Assembly (NCBI GenBank): GCA_016705235.1
Contig: JADIYP010000003.1
Location: 1-64,000, forward strand
DNA: 64,000 bases
Source of the DNA: Candidatus Leptovillus affinis
GTDB lineage: Bacteria; Chloroflexota; Anaerolineae; Promineifilales; Promineifilaceae
Direction of reading: 5' to 3'
A program made the translations under genes and the position numbers. The stretch's first letter is position 1. The number at the start of each line of letters is the position of its first letter. The notes beneath the pieces are model-generated. The model was not told the DNA's origin. It was given only the letters and a program-made list of their open reading frames with translations, and made no database searches. Positions 28,719 to 36,977 of the stretch are shown here, piece by piece.

Positions 28719-30950
28719 ATGTCGTTTGAATTCCATTTTTATGTCTGGTTATTATTTGTTTCCGCAGCCATAGCTTGCTGGCTGGGTATTGCCTCCTGGC
28801 GCAACCGTCGCGGTCGGTTAACGATTGCGGCTTTTGCGGGGTTAATGTTTGCCTTAAGTTATTGGTCTTTTTTCCAGGGATTAGAAATCGGGGTATCTGG
28901 TCTACAGGCAAAAAAAATCATCGTCACATTGCAATATATTGGCATTGTTACCACCGTGGCGATGTGGTTCATATTCACCCTTTCTTATACCGGACGAGAC
29001 GACTTGCTTACTCCTCGAAATCTGGTTTTTTTGTCCATTGAGCCGATTTTCGTGATGGCTCTGTTATTGACGGATAGTCAAACCCAGCTATTTCGGCAAA
29101 CGGTGTGGTTAGATTCTACCAACTCGTTCATGCTGCGGTCTGATTACAGCATCGGATTCTGGCTGCATGCGGTTTATTCGTACATTTTGTTGTTCAGTGG
29201 CACGGTGTTGATCTATCGCTTTTTGCGGCAGTCTTCGCGGTTATATTGGCCGCAGACGATGGTTATTCTGATCGGTATTTTTGTGCCCTGGTTGGCAAAC
29301 TTGTTGTTTTTACTGGGGGTGACAACGATTGATCTGACGCCGTTTGGGTTTACGGTGACCGGGCTGGTGCTGGCCTGGGGACTGCTGCGGTTTCAATTAT
29401 TGGATATTTTGCCGATTGCGCGCACGGCCGTATTCGAAAGCCTCAGCGACGCCATCTTAACCATCGACGACAAAAATCGCATCATCGACCTGAACCCGGC
29501 CGCCGAAGCGCTGCTCGGCCTAAAAACCAACCCCCCGCCCATAGGCTTACCCATCGAACAAGTTATCGTTGAGTTCCCGACCCTCTTTGAGAATCAGGCC
29601 AAATTGACAGAGGCCCATGCCGATCTCAGACGAAGCGACAAAGACGCCACCACTTATCTGGAACTACACGTATCCCCAATTTTTAGCTCAGGCAAGATTT
29701 TAGTCGGCCGGGTTTTGGTCATTCGTGATGTGACCGCCCGCCGCCTTGTCGAACAATCGGAACGCGAGCAGCGGATTCTGGCCGAAGCCCTGCGCGACGC
29801 GGCCGCCGCGCTGAATAATTCGCTAAATTTAGATGAAGTGATGGACCGGATTTTGCAAGATGTTGGGCGCGTGCTGCCTCACGACACGGCCAATGTTATG
29901 CTGCTGCAGGGCAATATCGCTCATTTTGTGGGGCATCGAGGTTATTCGGACCAAATTCTGGAATCCGTAAAAAAAAGATGGACGATTGATGATACCCCCA
30001 ATCTGCGTCGCATGTATGATACCGGCAAACCGGTGGTTATCACCGATGTGACCAAAGGGGCGGATTGGGTGGATACGCCGGCGACCCGATGGATACGCTC
30101 TTACGTGGGCGCGCCGATTCTGCATGATGGGCAGGTGAAAGGATTTATCAATCTGGACAGCGGAACAAGAGGCAGATATCAACCGGTAGATGGCGAACGA
30201 CTCCAGGCGTTTGCCAATCAGGCAGGGATTGCTCTGGGCAATGCGCAGTTGTTTGCTGAACTGGAAGAGCGGAATGCCGAGCTGGATGCGTATGCGCGGA
30301 CCATCGCCCATGACCTAAAATCGCCGTTGAGTCTGATCTATGGGTACATTGAGTTGGTGTCGAGATATGAATTGCCGCCCATGGGGCAGGCGCATCTGGA
30401 CATTATTCAGGCGACTGTTTTGCGCATGGAAGAGATGATCGACCAATTGTTGATGTTGGCGCAATTACGGGATGTGACGCAAACGGCCGTTCCCGTCGAA
30501 ATACTCCCGCTTGTCTATTCCGTTATCTCCCGCTTCACCGATCAAATCGCCGCCCGCCATATTATCATTGACGTGGATAAAAATTTGCCCCTCTTGCTGG
30601 GACACGCCCCCTGGATAGAAGAAATTTTTGCCAATCTCCTGAGTAACGCCATCAAATACATCGGCGTCGATAACCAGGAGCCACTGATTCGGATTTGCGC
30701 CGTGCAAATCGAAAATATGGTCCGCTGCGAAGTGCAGGATAATGGCCTGGGCATCAAAGTGGCTGACCAACAAAAATTATTCGACATGTTCACCCGGTTT
30801 CACCGCGAGGAGGCCAGCGGCACAGGCCTGGGCCTGCCCATTGTCGAGCGAATCGCGCGTAAATTGGGCGGCGAAGTCGGTGTGGTCAGCACCCCAGGTC
30901 AGGGCAGCACATTTTGGTTTACTCTGCCAGCGGGCGGTAAAAACCTGTGA
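28719..30950 (+). CDS. sensor histidine kinase, 7TM-PAS-GAF-HisKA
   Basis: 743 residues from ATG 28719; the longer TTG start at 28665 would be translated from repeat DNA and is rejected. Seven N-terminal helices (YVWLLFVSAAIACWLGI to FGFTVTGLVLAWGLL) form the 7TM input domain of bacterial kinases. A PAS domain follows (SDAILTIDDKNRIIDLNPAAEALLG), then a GAF domain (LDEVMDRILQDVGRVLPHDTANVMLL, YVGAPILHDGQVKGFINLDS), then HisKA with His531 in IAHDLKSPLSLIYGYIE, and HATPase motifs IFANLLSNAIKYI, VQDNGLGI and GTGLGLPIVERIARKLGGEV. No response regulator gene is adjacent, so it is an orphan. Confidence 0.92.
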   Translation: MSFEFHFYVWLLFVSAAIACWLGIASWRNRRGRLTIAAFAGLMFALSYWSFFQGLEIGVSGLQAKKIIVTLQYIGIVTTVAMWFIFTLSYTGRDDLLTPRNLVFLSIEPIFVMALLLTDSQTQLFRQTVWLDSTNSFMLRSDYSIGFWLHAVYSYILLFSGTVLIYRFLRQSSRLYWPQTMVILIGIFVPWLANLLFLLGVTTIDLTPFGFTVTGLVLAWGLLRFQLLDILPIARTAVFESLSDAILTIDDKNRIIDLNPAAEALLGLKTNPPPIGLPIEQVIVEFPTLFENQAKLTEAHADLRRSDKDATTYLELHVSPIFSSGKILVGRVLVIRDVTARRLVEQSEREQRILAEALRDAAAALNNSLNLDEVMDRILQDVGRVLPHDTANVMLLQGNIAHFVGHRGYSDQILESVKKRWTIDDTPNLRRMYDTGKPVVITDVTKGADWVDTPATRWIRSYVGAPILHDGQVKGFINLDSGTRGRYQPVDGERLQAFANQAGIALGNAQLFAELEERNAELDAYARTIAHDLKSPLSLIYGYIELVSRYELPPMGQAHLDIIQATVLRMEEMIDQLLMLAQLRDVTQTAVPVEILPLVYSVISRFTDQIAARHIIIDVDKNLPLLLGHAPWIEEIFANLLSNAIKYIGVDNQEPLIRICAVQIENMVRCEVQDNGLGIKVADQQKLFDMFTRFHREEASGTGLGLPIVERIARKLGGEVGVVSTPGQGSTFWFTLPAGGKNL

Positions 30951-31028
30951 GAGGGTACGGCCGTGTTGTGCCGTCCAATGGAAATTGTCGGCCAAATCTC
31001 TTTATTTCAGTCCCCTTGTAGTTACCCA

Positions 31029-31085
31029 GACCCTAATGGTTTGTTTTTGAGAAGCCAGATTATCAGGACTTAAACCCTTTGCGTC
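31029..31085. repeat. degenerate family A hairpin
   Basis: GACCCTAATGGTTTG ... TTAAACCCTTTGCGTC with downstream GCAAAAGAGACCTGAACTG. Several arm positions no longer pair, so this copy appears old. Confidence 0.75.
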
Positions 31086-31145
31086 TTGCAAAAGAGACCT
31101 GAACTGTGACCCCGCTTTTTGATTCTAAGCACTCAGCCGTTTCAC

Positions 31146-31174
31146 TTGGGCAATCATCGGTTGTGGGGCATAAT
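31146..31174 (+). promoter_or_regulatory. promoter with minimal leader for UbiB-like gene
   Basis: TTGGGC at 31146-31151 and CATAAT at 31169-31174 are 17 bp apart. The ATG at 31185 lies ten bases after the -10 box and no Shine-Dalgarno sequence is present, so the mRNA may start with zero to four untranslated bases. Confidence 0.5.
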
Positions 31175-31184
31175 CCGCGTCATC

Positions 31185-32855
31185 ATGAGCAACGACACTG
31201 AACACTATACCATCGACCGCCAGCGGTACCGACTGATCCTCATCTTTTTTGCGCGGGTCATTGCCCACTTTATTTGGTGGGATGTGGTATTTGCCCGGCT
31301 GCCCTTTGTCGGTGAACAGGCGCGCCGGACACGGCCGCAGCGCTACCGGCTGTTGGCCCGCCGTTTCCGTGGGCTGGCGGTGATGATGGGCGGGGTGATG
31401 ATTAAGTTGGGGCAGTTTTTGAGCGTTCGCGTGGACGTGCTGCCGCCAGAAATTACCGATGAATTGAAGGGGCTGCAAGATGAAGTGCCGCCGGAGCAGC
31501 CTGAACGCATTTTTTCGGTGCTGCGGGCAGATTTGGGCGATCTGGAGCAGCGTTTTGCCGAGGTGGAGCAAACGCCGTTGGCGGCGGCGTCGTTGGGACA
31601 GGCGCACCGGGCCTGGCTGCTGCCGGATGGCCAGAGGGACACGGCCGTTTCCCCCACCCACATTCCCCATGGCGAACCGGTCATCATCAAAATCCGCCGC
31701 CCCAATATCGAAAACACCGTGGCCACAGACCTCGCCGCCCTGCGGATTGTCGCTCGCTGGTTTATGCGCTATCGCCCCATTCGCAAGCGGGCCAATGTGC
31801 CGGCCCTCATGGAAGAATTTTCCACCACCTTGTGGGAAGAGTTGGATTATTTGTCGGAGGCGGACAACGCCGCGCGGTTTGCCGATATGTATGCCAACAG
31901 CAAAACTGTGTACATCCCCAAAGTGTACCGGCAGCATTCAACGGCGCGGGTGATCGTGTTGGAGGATGTGACGGCCGTTAAAATTACCGACATTGATGGC
32001 ATGAAAGAAGCAGGCGTCTCTCCGGCCGATGTGGCCAGCATTTTGCTGGAAGCCTATTTCCAACAAATTTTTAAAGAGGGCTTCTTCCACGCCGATCCAC
32101 ACCCGGGTAATTTGTTTGTCCGGCCGTATACCGACGACGAATGGCGGCCGACAGACGCAAAAGAGAAACGGCCGTTTCGCCTGACGTTTGTCGATTTTGG
32201 CATGGTGGGCAATGTGCCGGAACTGATGGGCGAAAATCTGCGCCGGGTTTTGGTCAGCGTCACCCGCCGCGACGCCTACGAACTGACGGCTGCCGCCAAA
32301 GCGCTGGGCTTCTTCCTGCCCAACGCCGACCTGGACCGAATCACCGAAGCGCTGCGACTGCTGCTAGACAGACTTTGGGGGCGAAAACTGCTCGAACTGG
32401 CGCAGCCCGATCCACGCGAAATCGCCGAAATCAGCCGCGAATTCCGCGACGTGCTGTTCGATTTTCCGTTTCAGGTGCCGAAAGATTTTATCTATTTGGG
32501 GCGGGCAGTAGGCATGGTTTCCGGTCTGGTTTCGCAGCTTAACCCGGAAATAAACCCCTGGTATTACTTCGAGAAGTTTGGCGAGCAGGTGATACGGGAG
32601 CAGAGTGCGCGAGAATTCACCTGGCAGGGGATGTTGGAAGTGTTACGGCCGTATCTGGAAACGCCAGATCAGGTGCGCCGCGTGTTGTCGATGGTGGAAA
32701 ACGGCCGTCTCCGTGTCCACAGCGTGCGCGACAACGAATCCAACCGTCGCCTGGAAAAACGCCTGGGCCAGCTTAGTTGGAGCCTCCTCGGCTCCGCCGG
32801 CATGGTGTCGGCAACCCTGCTTTACCTCAATCGCAAAAACAACAGTAAGAAATAG
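31185..32855 (+). CDS. ABC1/ADCK/UbiB-family atypical kinase
   Basis: 556 residues. FVGEQARRTRPQRYRLLARRFRGLAVMMGGVMIKLGQFLSVRVDVLPPEI is the KxGQ-type N-terminal helix (here MIKLGQFLS) that covers the active site. It is followed by the alanine-rich loop AAASLGQAHRAWL, VIIKIRRPNIE (ATP-site Lys), EELDYLSEADNA, HADPHPGNLFV (catalytic loop) and LTFVDFGMVG (metal-binding DFG). The family supports quinone biosynthesis and lipid metabolism as an ATPase. A C-terminal hydrophobic helix (LSWSLLGSAGMVSATLLYL) anchors it. A surface insertion DGQRDTAVSPTHIPHG between ALGQ-like loop and the Lys strand is encoded by an ACGGCCGT copy with C-rich flank. Confidence 0.92.
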   Translation: MSNDTEHYTIDRQRYRLILIFFARVIAHFIWWDVVFARLPFVGEQARRTRPQRYRLLARRFRGLAVMMGGVMIKLGQFLSVRVDVLPPEITDELKGLQDEVPPEQPERIFSVLRADLGDLEQRFAEVEQTPLAAASLGQAHRAWLLPDGQRDTAVSPTHIPHGEPVIIKIRRPNIENTVATDLAALRIVARWFMRYRPIRKRANVPALMEEFSTTLWEELDYLSEADNAARFADMYANSKTVYIPKVYRQHSTARVIVLEDVTAVKITDIDGMKEAGVSPADVASILLEAYFQQIFKEGFFHADPHPGNLFVRPYTDDEWRPTDAKEKRPFRLTFVDFGMVGNVPELMGENLRRVLVSVTRRDAYELTAAAKALGFFLPNADLDRITEALRLLLDRLWGRKLLELAQPDPREIAEISREFRDVLFDFPFQVPKDFIYLGRAVGMVSGLVSQLNPEINPWYYFEKFGEQVIREQSAREFTWQGMLEVLRPYLETPDQVRRVLSMVENGRLRVHSVRDNESNRRLEKRLGQLSWSLLGSAGMVSATLLYLNRKNNSKK

Positions 32856-32867
32856 TTTGTTGAGGAG

Positions 32868-32922
32868 TGCTTCGTGATGCGTGTTTCGTGAAGGACTCTG
32901 AGCCACGCATCACCCATCCTCT
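32868..32922. repeat. family B repeat
   Basis: TTCGTGATGCGTGTTTCGTGAAGGAC and GAGCCACGCATCACCCATCC face each other just after the UbiB-like stop codon and before the convergent glutaredoxin gene, where they could act as a shared terminator. Confidence 0.8.
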
Positions 32923-32934
32923 GCGTAAACCGCC

Positions 32935-33234
32935 TCAGGAATTGTTCAACCGGGCGCGGATTTTCTCGCGCCAGTTCGGTTGTTCCAGCCCCAATTTCAA
33001 ACGTAGTTCTTCGATGGATGGCTCGGTCAGCTTGCTGCCGTCGGCAAAAACCAGGGTTGGCACGCTGGCAAAACCGTTGTTGATGCCGATCAGCGTCTCT
33101 TTGGCCGCCCAATCATCCGTAATGTTGATGATCGTTACCGGGATGTTCTCGTCGGCTAAAAATTGTTCTACGCGGCGGGCGTGGCCGCAATAATTGGACG
33201 TGTACAGGGTGATGGTGTCGGTGTGACTGCTCAT
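32935..33234 (-). CDS. glutaredoxin-like protein with single-Cys motif
   Basis: 99 residues. TITLYTSNYCGHARRVEQFLADENIPVTIINITDD is the glutaredoxin/NrdH beta-alpha-beta start, but the active site is CGHA instead of CxxC. GFASVPTLVFADGSKLTEPS contains the conserved cis-Pro (SVPT). A monothiol Grx could act in deglutathionylation or a low-molecular-weight thiol exchange. The start overlaps the stop of the upstream gene by ATGA. Confidence 0.85.
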   Translation of the reverse strand: MSSHTDTITLYTSNYCGHARRVEQFLADENIPVTIINITDDWAAKETLIGINNGFASVPTLVFADGSKLTEPSIEELRLKLGLEQPNWREKIRARLNNS

Positions 33235-33608
33235 GATGGGTCTTGGCTTTCGGGCGGCGTGGTTTCGGCGGCGGGGCGATTTGCCAGTTCACGCTGCACG
33301 GCGATTTCTTTTTGCTGACGGCCGTAATCCGCTTCGGTCACAAATTGGCCGCCTTGGATGTCGGCGTTTTCCAGCTCGTAGCTGCTGTTCAAAGTGACCA
33401 CAGCCGGCATGGGGCGGAAACATTTGCTGTCGACAATGGTTTTGTGCCAGACAAATCCGCCGTCATTGTTTTCCAGATCGTACTGTTTGTCGGCGCGCAG
33501 CCGCACGATTGTGCCGCAGTTGTTGCAGCGCACGTAAAAGTAAACGCCTTGTTTATCCACATACGCTTCGTTTTTCTCGCTGCCAAATAATCGTTTAAAG
33601 AATCCCAT
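33231..33608 (-). CDS. small protein with Cys pair, function unknown
   Basis: 125 residues from ATG 33608, preceded by TTGGAGGCCCAA. MGFFKRLFGSEKNEAY is a short amphipathic lead. YFYVRCNNCGTIVRLRADKQYDLENNDGGFVWHKTIVDSKCFRPMPAVVTLNSSYELENADIQGGQFVTEADY contains C-x-x-C and a later Cys that could bind zinc. The Pro/Glu-rich tail is likely disordered. I recognise the general pattern from Chloroflexota hypothetical proteins but no function. Translationally coupled to the glutaredoxin. Confidence 0.78.
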   Translation of the reverse strand: MGFFKRLFGSEKNEAYVDKQGVYFYVRCNNCGTIVRLRADKQYDLENNDGGFVWHKTIVDSKCFRPMPAVVTLNSSYELENADIQGGQFVTEADYGRQQKEIAVQRELANRPAAETTPPESQDPS

Positions 33609-33686
33609 TTGGGCCTCCAAAGTTGGTTTTGGGAATCCGGACGGATTCAAGTTGTCCCGAATTATAACAGAGTTTAAACTGGGGGA

Positions 33687-36600
33687 ATGGCAGAAAATGA
33701 AGCAGGTCAACGATTTTGGACGGCCGTTGCCGACGCTGTCGACCCCGGAGCGTACAAACCGCAGCGCATAACAGACGTCGAAGTCGCCCGCCTGGAGTCG
33801 CAGGACGAGCCATATTACGTTCTCAAGCAGCCACAAACCAAAACCTACCTGCGCCTGTCGGAAGCAGATTATGCGTTGTGGTGGCAGATGAACGGCCGTA
33901 AATCCGTCAAAGACCTCCTGTTTTACAACCTCATGCGCTACAAATCGCTGCCGATTCCCCATCTGAACCGCCTTGTCGCCGATTTGCGCGCCGGTTCCTT
34001 TTTGCAAGATACCCCCACCAACGTCTACGACCAGATCAGCGCCGAGTTGGCCGCGCGCGCGCCGGAAAATCGGGGCCGTCGGCTGCTGCACGGCTTTTTG
34101 CACACCGAACTGGCCCGCGACGGGCTGGATGGCATGTTTACCACTTTGTATCGCTGGTTGGGCTGGCTGTTTTCCTGGCCGGCCCAATTTTTTTTATTGG
34201 TCATCATTTTGTTGGGCGGGGTTTTATACGGCCGTCTCTTTTTCAGCGGCAGTTTCCCCCTGCTCAACGGCGGTCTGAGCGTTGCCACCCTGTTGGCGGC
34301 CAACGTCATCGTCATCTTCATCCACGAGCTGGCCCACGGCCTCACCGTCAAGCGGGTTGGCCGCGAGCTGAATCGCGCCGGATTCCTCATTTATTGGGGA
34401 ATGCCCGCCTTTTTTGTCGATACCCGCGACACCTGGCTGGCGTCACGCGCGGCGCGCATCGCCGTATCCTGGGCCGGGCCACATTCCGGCCTGCTGATTG
34501 GCGGGCTGATCGGCCTGGGATTGACGTGGGCGTTAACGGCCGTGCCCGCCGCCGCCGCTCAACTCTGGGCCGCATTCCTCTTTCAAATGGGCTTCATCGC
34601 CTACCTTACTGTTTTTTTTAACCTGAATCCGCTGCTGGAGTTGGATGGCTATTTCATTTTGATGGATTGGCTGGATATGCCGGGGCTGCGCCAGCGTGCG
34701 TTCACCTTCTGGCGCGAACAGGTTTGGCCGCGCCGCCGCGAATTAACAACCCCACGCGCTTTTGGGCGTTCATTGAGCCGCAATGAGCGCATTTTTGTCT
34801 TTTTTGGCGCGTTGGCCTTTGGTTACGCCATGTACGCGCTGTGGTTTGCCCTGTATTTCTGGCAGTCGCGGCTGGTTCCCCTGGGCCAGCGGTTGTGGAG
34901 CGATTATGGCTGGTGGGGGCAGGCGCTGGTGTTGGGATTGGTAACGGCCGTTATTCTCCCTATTCTCGCTGCTCTGCTGCGCTACAGTTGGAGCCGCCTG
35001 CGCGCCGGTCTGGAATGGCTCTCGCGCCGCGATCTGCTCTCGCGTGGCGATGTGCTGGCCGTGCTGCTGGGCGTGCCGCTGTTGTTTGGCCTGCCGCTGA
35101 TTATTTTTAGCCTCACCCTGCTGCCGCACGCCGAATTTGCCGTGGGCATTGTTCTCTGGTTGATCCACCTGGCGGCGTTGGCGGCGCTGGTGGGCATTGG
35201 CCGCCAGTTGGCCGGTTCTCGTTTCCAATGGGGCGTCTGGTCGCTGACGGCCGTATTCGCCGCCGTCACACTCGCCTGGATCAGCCCCGATCCACCGGCG
35301 TCTCAAATTTGGCGGCAGGCTGCCCTAATCCTGGCGGGCGGCGGTGTGCTGGCTACGGGCATCAACTCCTGGTTCACCATCCGGCCAGACGATTTGGCGG
35401 TATGGGAACGGGTGACGATGGGCGTGTTTTTTGTGTTGGGGCTGATTTATTTGGTCGGGCTGATGATGGTGGGGGGTGACGGCCGTTTCCTCCCCACCTT
35501 GCTCATCCTCATAGGCGTTTTTCCGGGGCTGGTGTTTCTTACCCCGCTGCTCTTCAATTTTTGGCATTCTCGCTTTGGCACGCCCTGGCTGCTGCTTGTT
35601 TTGGCCTTTTTGGTCATCCCCTGGCTGCTATATTTTCCGGCGCTGCACCTGCCGGAAGCGATTTTGTGGCTGTATGCCGCGCTGTTGTACCTGCTGTTGG
35701 GCGCGCTGGCTCAATTCAGCCGCGCCGACGTGGCCGCCGCCGACGTGGCCGCTTTCAGCGAGCGCGAACGATTGGTGAGCGCGTTTAACCATTTTATGCA
35801 GGCCCTGTTTGCCAGTTATGAGGCTGTGTTTGGCAGCCGCCGCCTGCGCCGCATTTACACCGAAATTCTCACGCTCGGCCCCATCACCCCCGACGAGGAT
35901 ATTTTGGTTATTGCCCGCCGCTGCCAGCAGGCGCTGCTGTTGAGCGTGGATCGCCTGGATGATCTGGCGGGTACACTTTTTACCCGCCAGGCGGGGCAGG
36001 CTGCTTACGACAGCTTGCCCTGGCCGGAAGCGGAAACATTGGGGCGACAAGTGTTGGCTGAGATGGATTGGGGCAGCGGACTGGCAACCGGTTTTATTCT
36101 GGCGCGGGACAGGCGGCGCGATTTGATTCGGCAGGCGGATATTTTTGCCGGGTTTGACGAGGCGGGTCTGGATGCGTTGATGGCGGTGATACGGCCGTGG
36201 CACGGCCGTGCGGGTCAGCACATCGCCCAGGCTGGCAGCGACGCCCTGGCCTTTTTTCTCATCGAGTCCGGGCGGGTGGGCGTTTATCAGGAAGGGTTGG
36301 AAACGGCCGTTCTGGAAACAGGCGGTTATTTTGGCGCGCTCGCCTTGCTCGATGAAGGCGTCTATGAGGCGACCTATCGCGCCCTGACGCCGGTCAGAGC
36401 GCTGGTGATCGACCGCCGGAGCTTTGATCCGCTGCTGCGGGCCGATACAACGCTCTCGTCGCAGGTTAGTTCCGGGGCGCAGTCGCGCCAATTGCTCAAG
36501 CAAATGCCCCTGTTCAACAGCCTCAGCCCGCAGCAGTTGGCATTGATCGATGCGCGGCTGAAGCAGCGTGGCGTTAAGGCTGGCGAAGTGATTGTGCGGC

Positions 36601-36917
36601 AGGGCCAGGCGCGATCACATCTGTTTATTGTGGCTTCTGGCAAGTTGGCAGTGGCGCAGATGGTTGGCGATGGGGAGCAGGTGATGGGGTATTTGGGGCC
36701 GGGCGAGCATTTTGGCGAGTATGCCCTGTTTGCCGATGTGCCTTATTCGGCTACGCTGCGAGCTGTGCAAGACGCGGAATTATACTTGCTCGATGAGCCA
36801 ACATTTGACCGATTGGTGGCCGAGTACAAGGGCATGTCACATTATGTCGAGCAGATTGGCAGCGGCCGTTTGTTGGTCTCGCAGCGCCGGATGGGCGTAA
36901 CGGCCGTTCTGTCCTGA
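33687..36917 (+). CDS. PqqD-like / M50 metalloprotease / double cyclic-nucleotide-binding fusion
   Basis: 1076 residues, intact. Residues about 25-110 (RITDVEVARLESQDEPYYVLKQPQTKTYLRLSEADYALWWQMNGRKSVKDL) resemble the winged-helix PqqD/RiPP-recognition-type domain often fused to M50 proteins. A transmembrane M50 core follows: HELAH at 213-217 inside a helix and NPLLELDG at 314-321 supply two His and the third metal ligand. Several more helices reach about residue 685. The last 270 residues hold two cyclic-nucleotide-binding-type beta-barrels: IFAGFDEAGLDALMAVIRPWH...FLIESGRVGVY...GGYFGALALL and MPLFNSLSPQQLALIDARLKQRGVKAGEVIVRQGQ...LFIVASGKLAV...GEHFGEYAL. It may be an intramembrane protease gated by a nucleotide or used in peptide export. 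No peptide gene was identified nearby. Confidence 0.85.
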   Translation: MAENEAGQRFWTAVADAVDPGAYKPQRITDVEVARLESQDEPYYVLKQPQTKTYLRLSEADYALWWQMNGRKSVKDLLFYNLMRYKSLPIPHLNRLVADLRAGSFLQDTPTNVYDQISAELAARAPENRGRRLLHGFLHTELARDGLDGMFTTLYRWLGWLFSWPAQFFLLVIILLGGVLYGRLFFSGSFPLLNGGLSVATLLAANVIVIFIHELAHGLTVKRVGRELNRAGFLIYWGMPAFFVDTRDTWLASRAARIAVSWAGPHSGLLIGGLIGLGLTWALTAVPAAAAQLWAAFLFQMGFIAYLTVFFNLNPLLELDGYFILMDWLDMPGLRQRAFTFWREQVWPRRRELTTPRAFGRSLSRNERIFVFFGALAFGYAMYALWFALYFWQSRLVPLGQRLWSDYGWWGQALVLGLVTAVILPILAALLRYSWSRLRAGLEWLSRRDLLSRGDVLAVLLGVPLLFGLPLIIFSLTLLPHAEFAVGIVLWLIHLAALAALVGIGRQLAGSRFQWGVWSLTAVFAAVTLAWISPDPPASQIWRQAALILAGGGVLATGINSWFTIRPDDLAVWERVTMGVFFVLGLIYLVGLMMVGGDGRFLPTLLILIGVFPGLVFLTPLLFNFWHSRFGTPWLLLVLAFLVIPWLLYFPALHLPEAILWLYAALLYLLLGALAQFSRADVAAADVAAFSERERLVSAFNHFMQALFASYEAVFGSRRLRRIYTEILTLGPITPDEDILVIARRCQQALLLSVDRLDDLAGTLFTRQAGQAAYDSLPWPEAETLGRQVLAEMDWGSGLATGFILARDRRRDLIRQADIFAGFDEAGLDALMAVIRPWHGRAGQHIAQAGSDALAFFLIESGRVGVYQEGLETAVLETGGYFGALALLDEGVYEATYRALTPVRALVIDRRSFDPLLRADTTLSSQVSSGAQSRQLLKQMPLFNSLSPQQLALIDARLKQRGVKAGEVIVRQGQARSHLFIVASGKLAVAQMVGDGEQVMGYLGPGEHFGEYALFADVPYSATLRAVQDAELYLLDEPTFDRLVAEYKGMSHYVEQIGSGRLLVSQRRMGVTAVLS

Positions 36918-36977
36918 TCCGTCTCCAAAAATCCACACGCCATACGCTCACGTTTCATGCATCACGCCCCAAAGAGC

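Noticed and set aside
33609..34187. N-terminal extension of the Cys-pair protein to 318 residues
   Set aside because: The extension is antisense to the start of the M50 fusion gene, and a good GGAGG site precedes ATG 33608.
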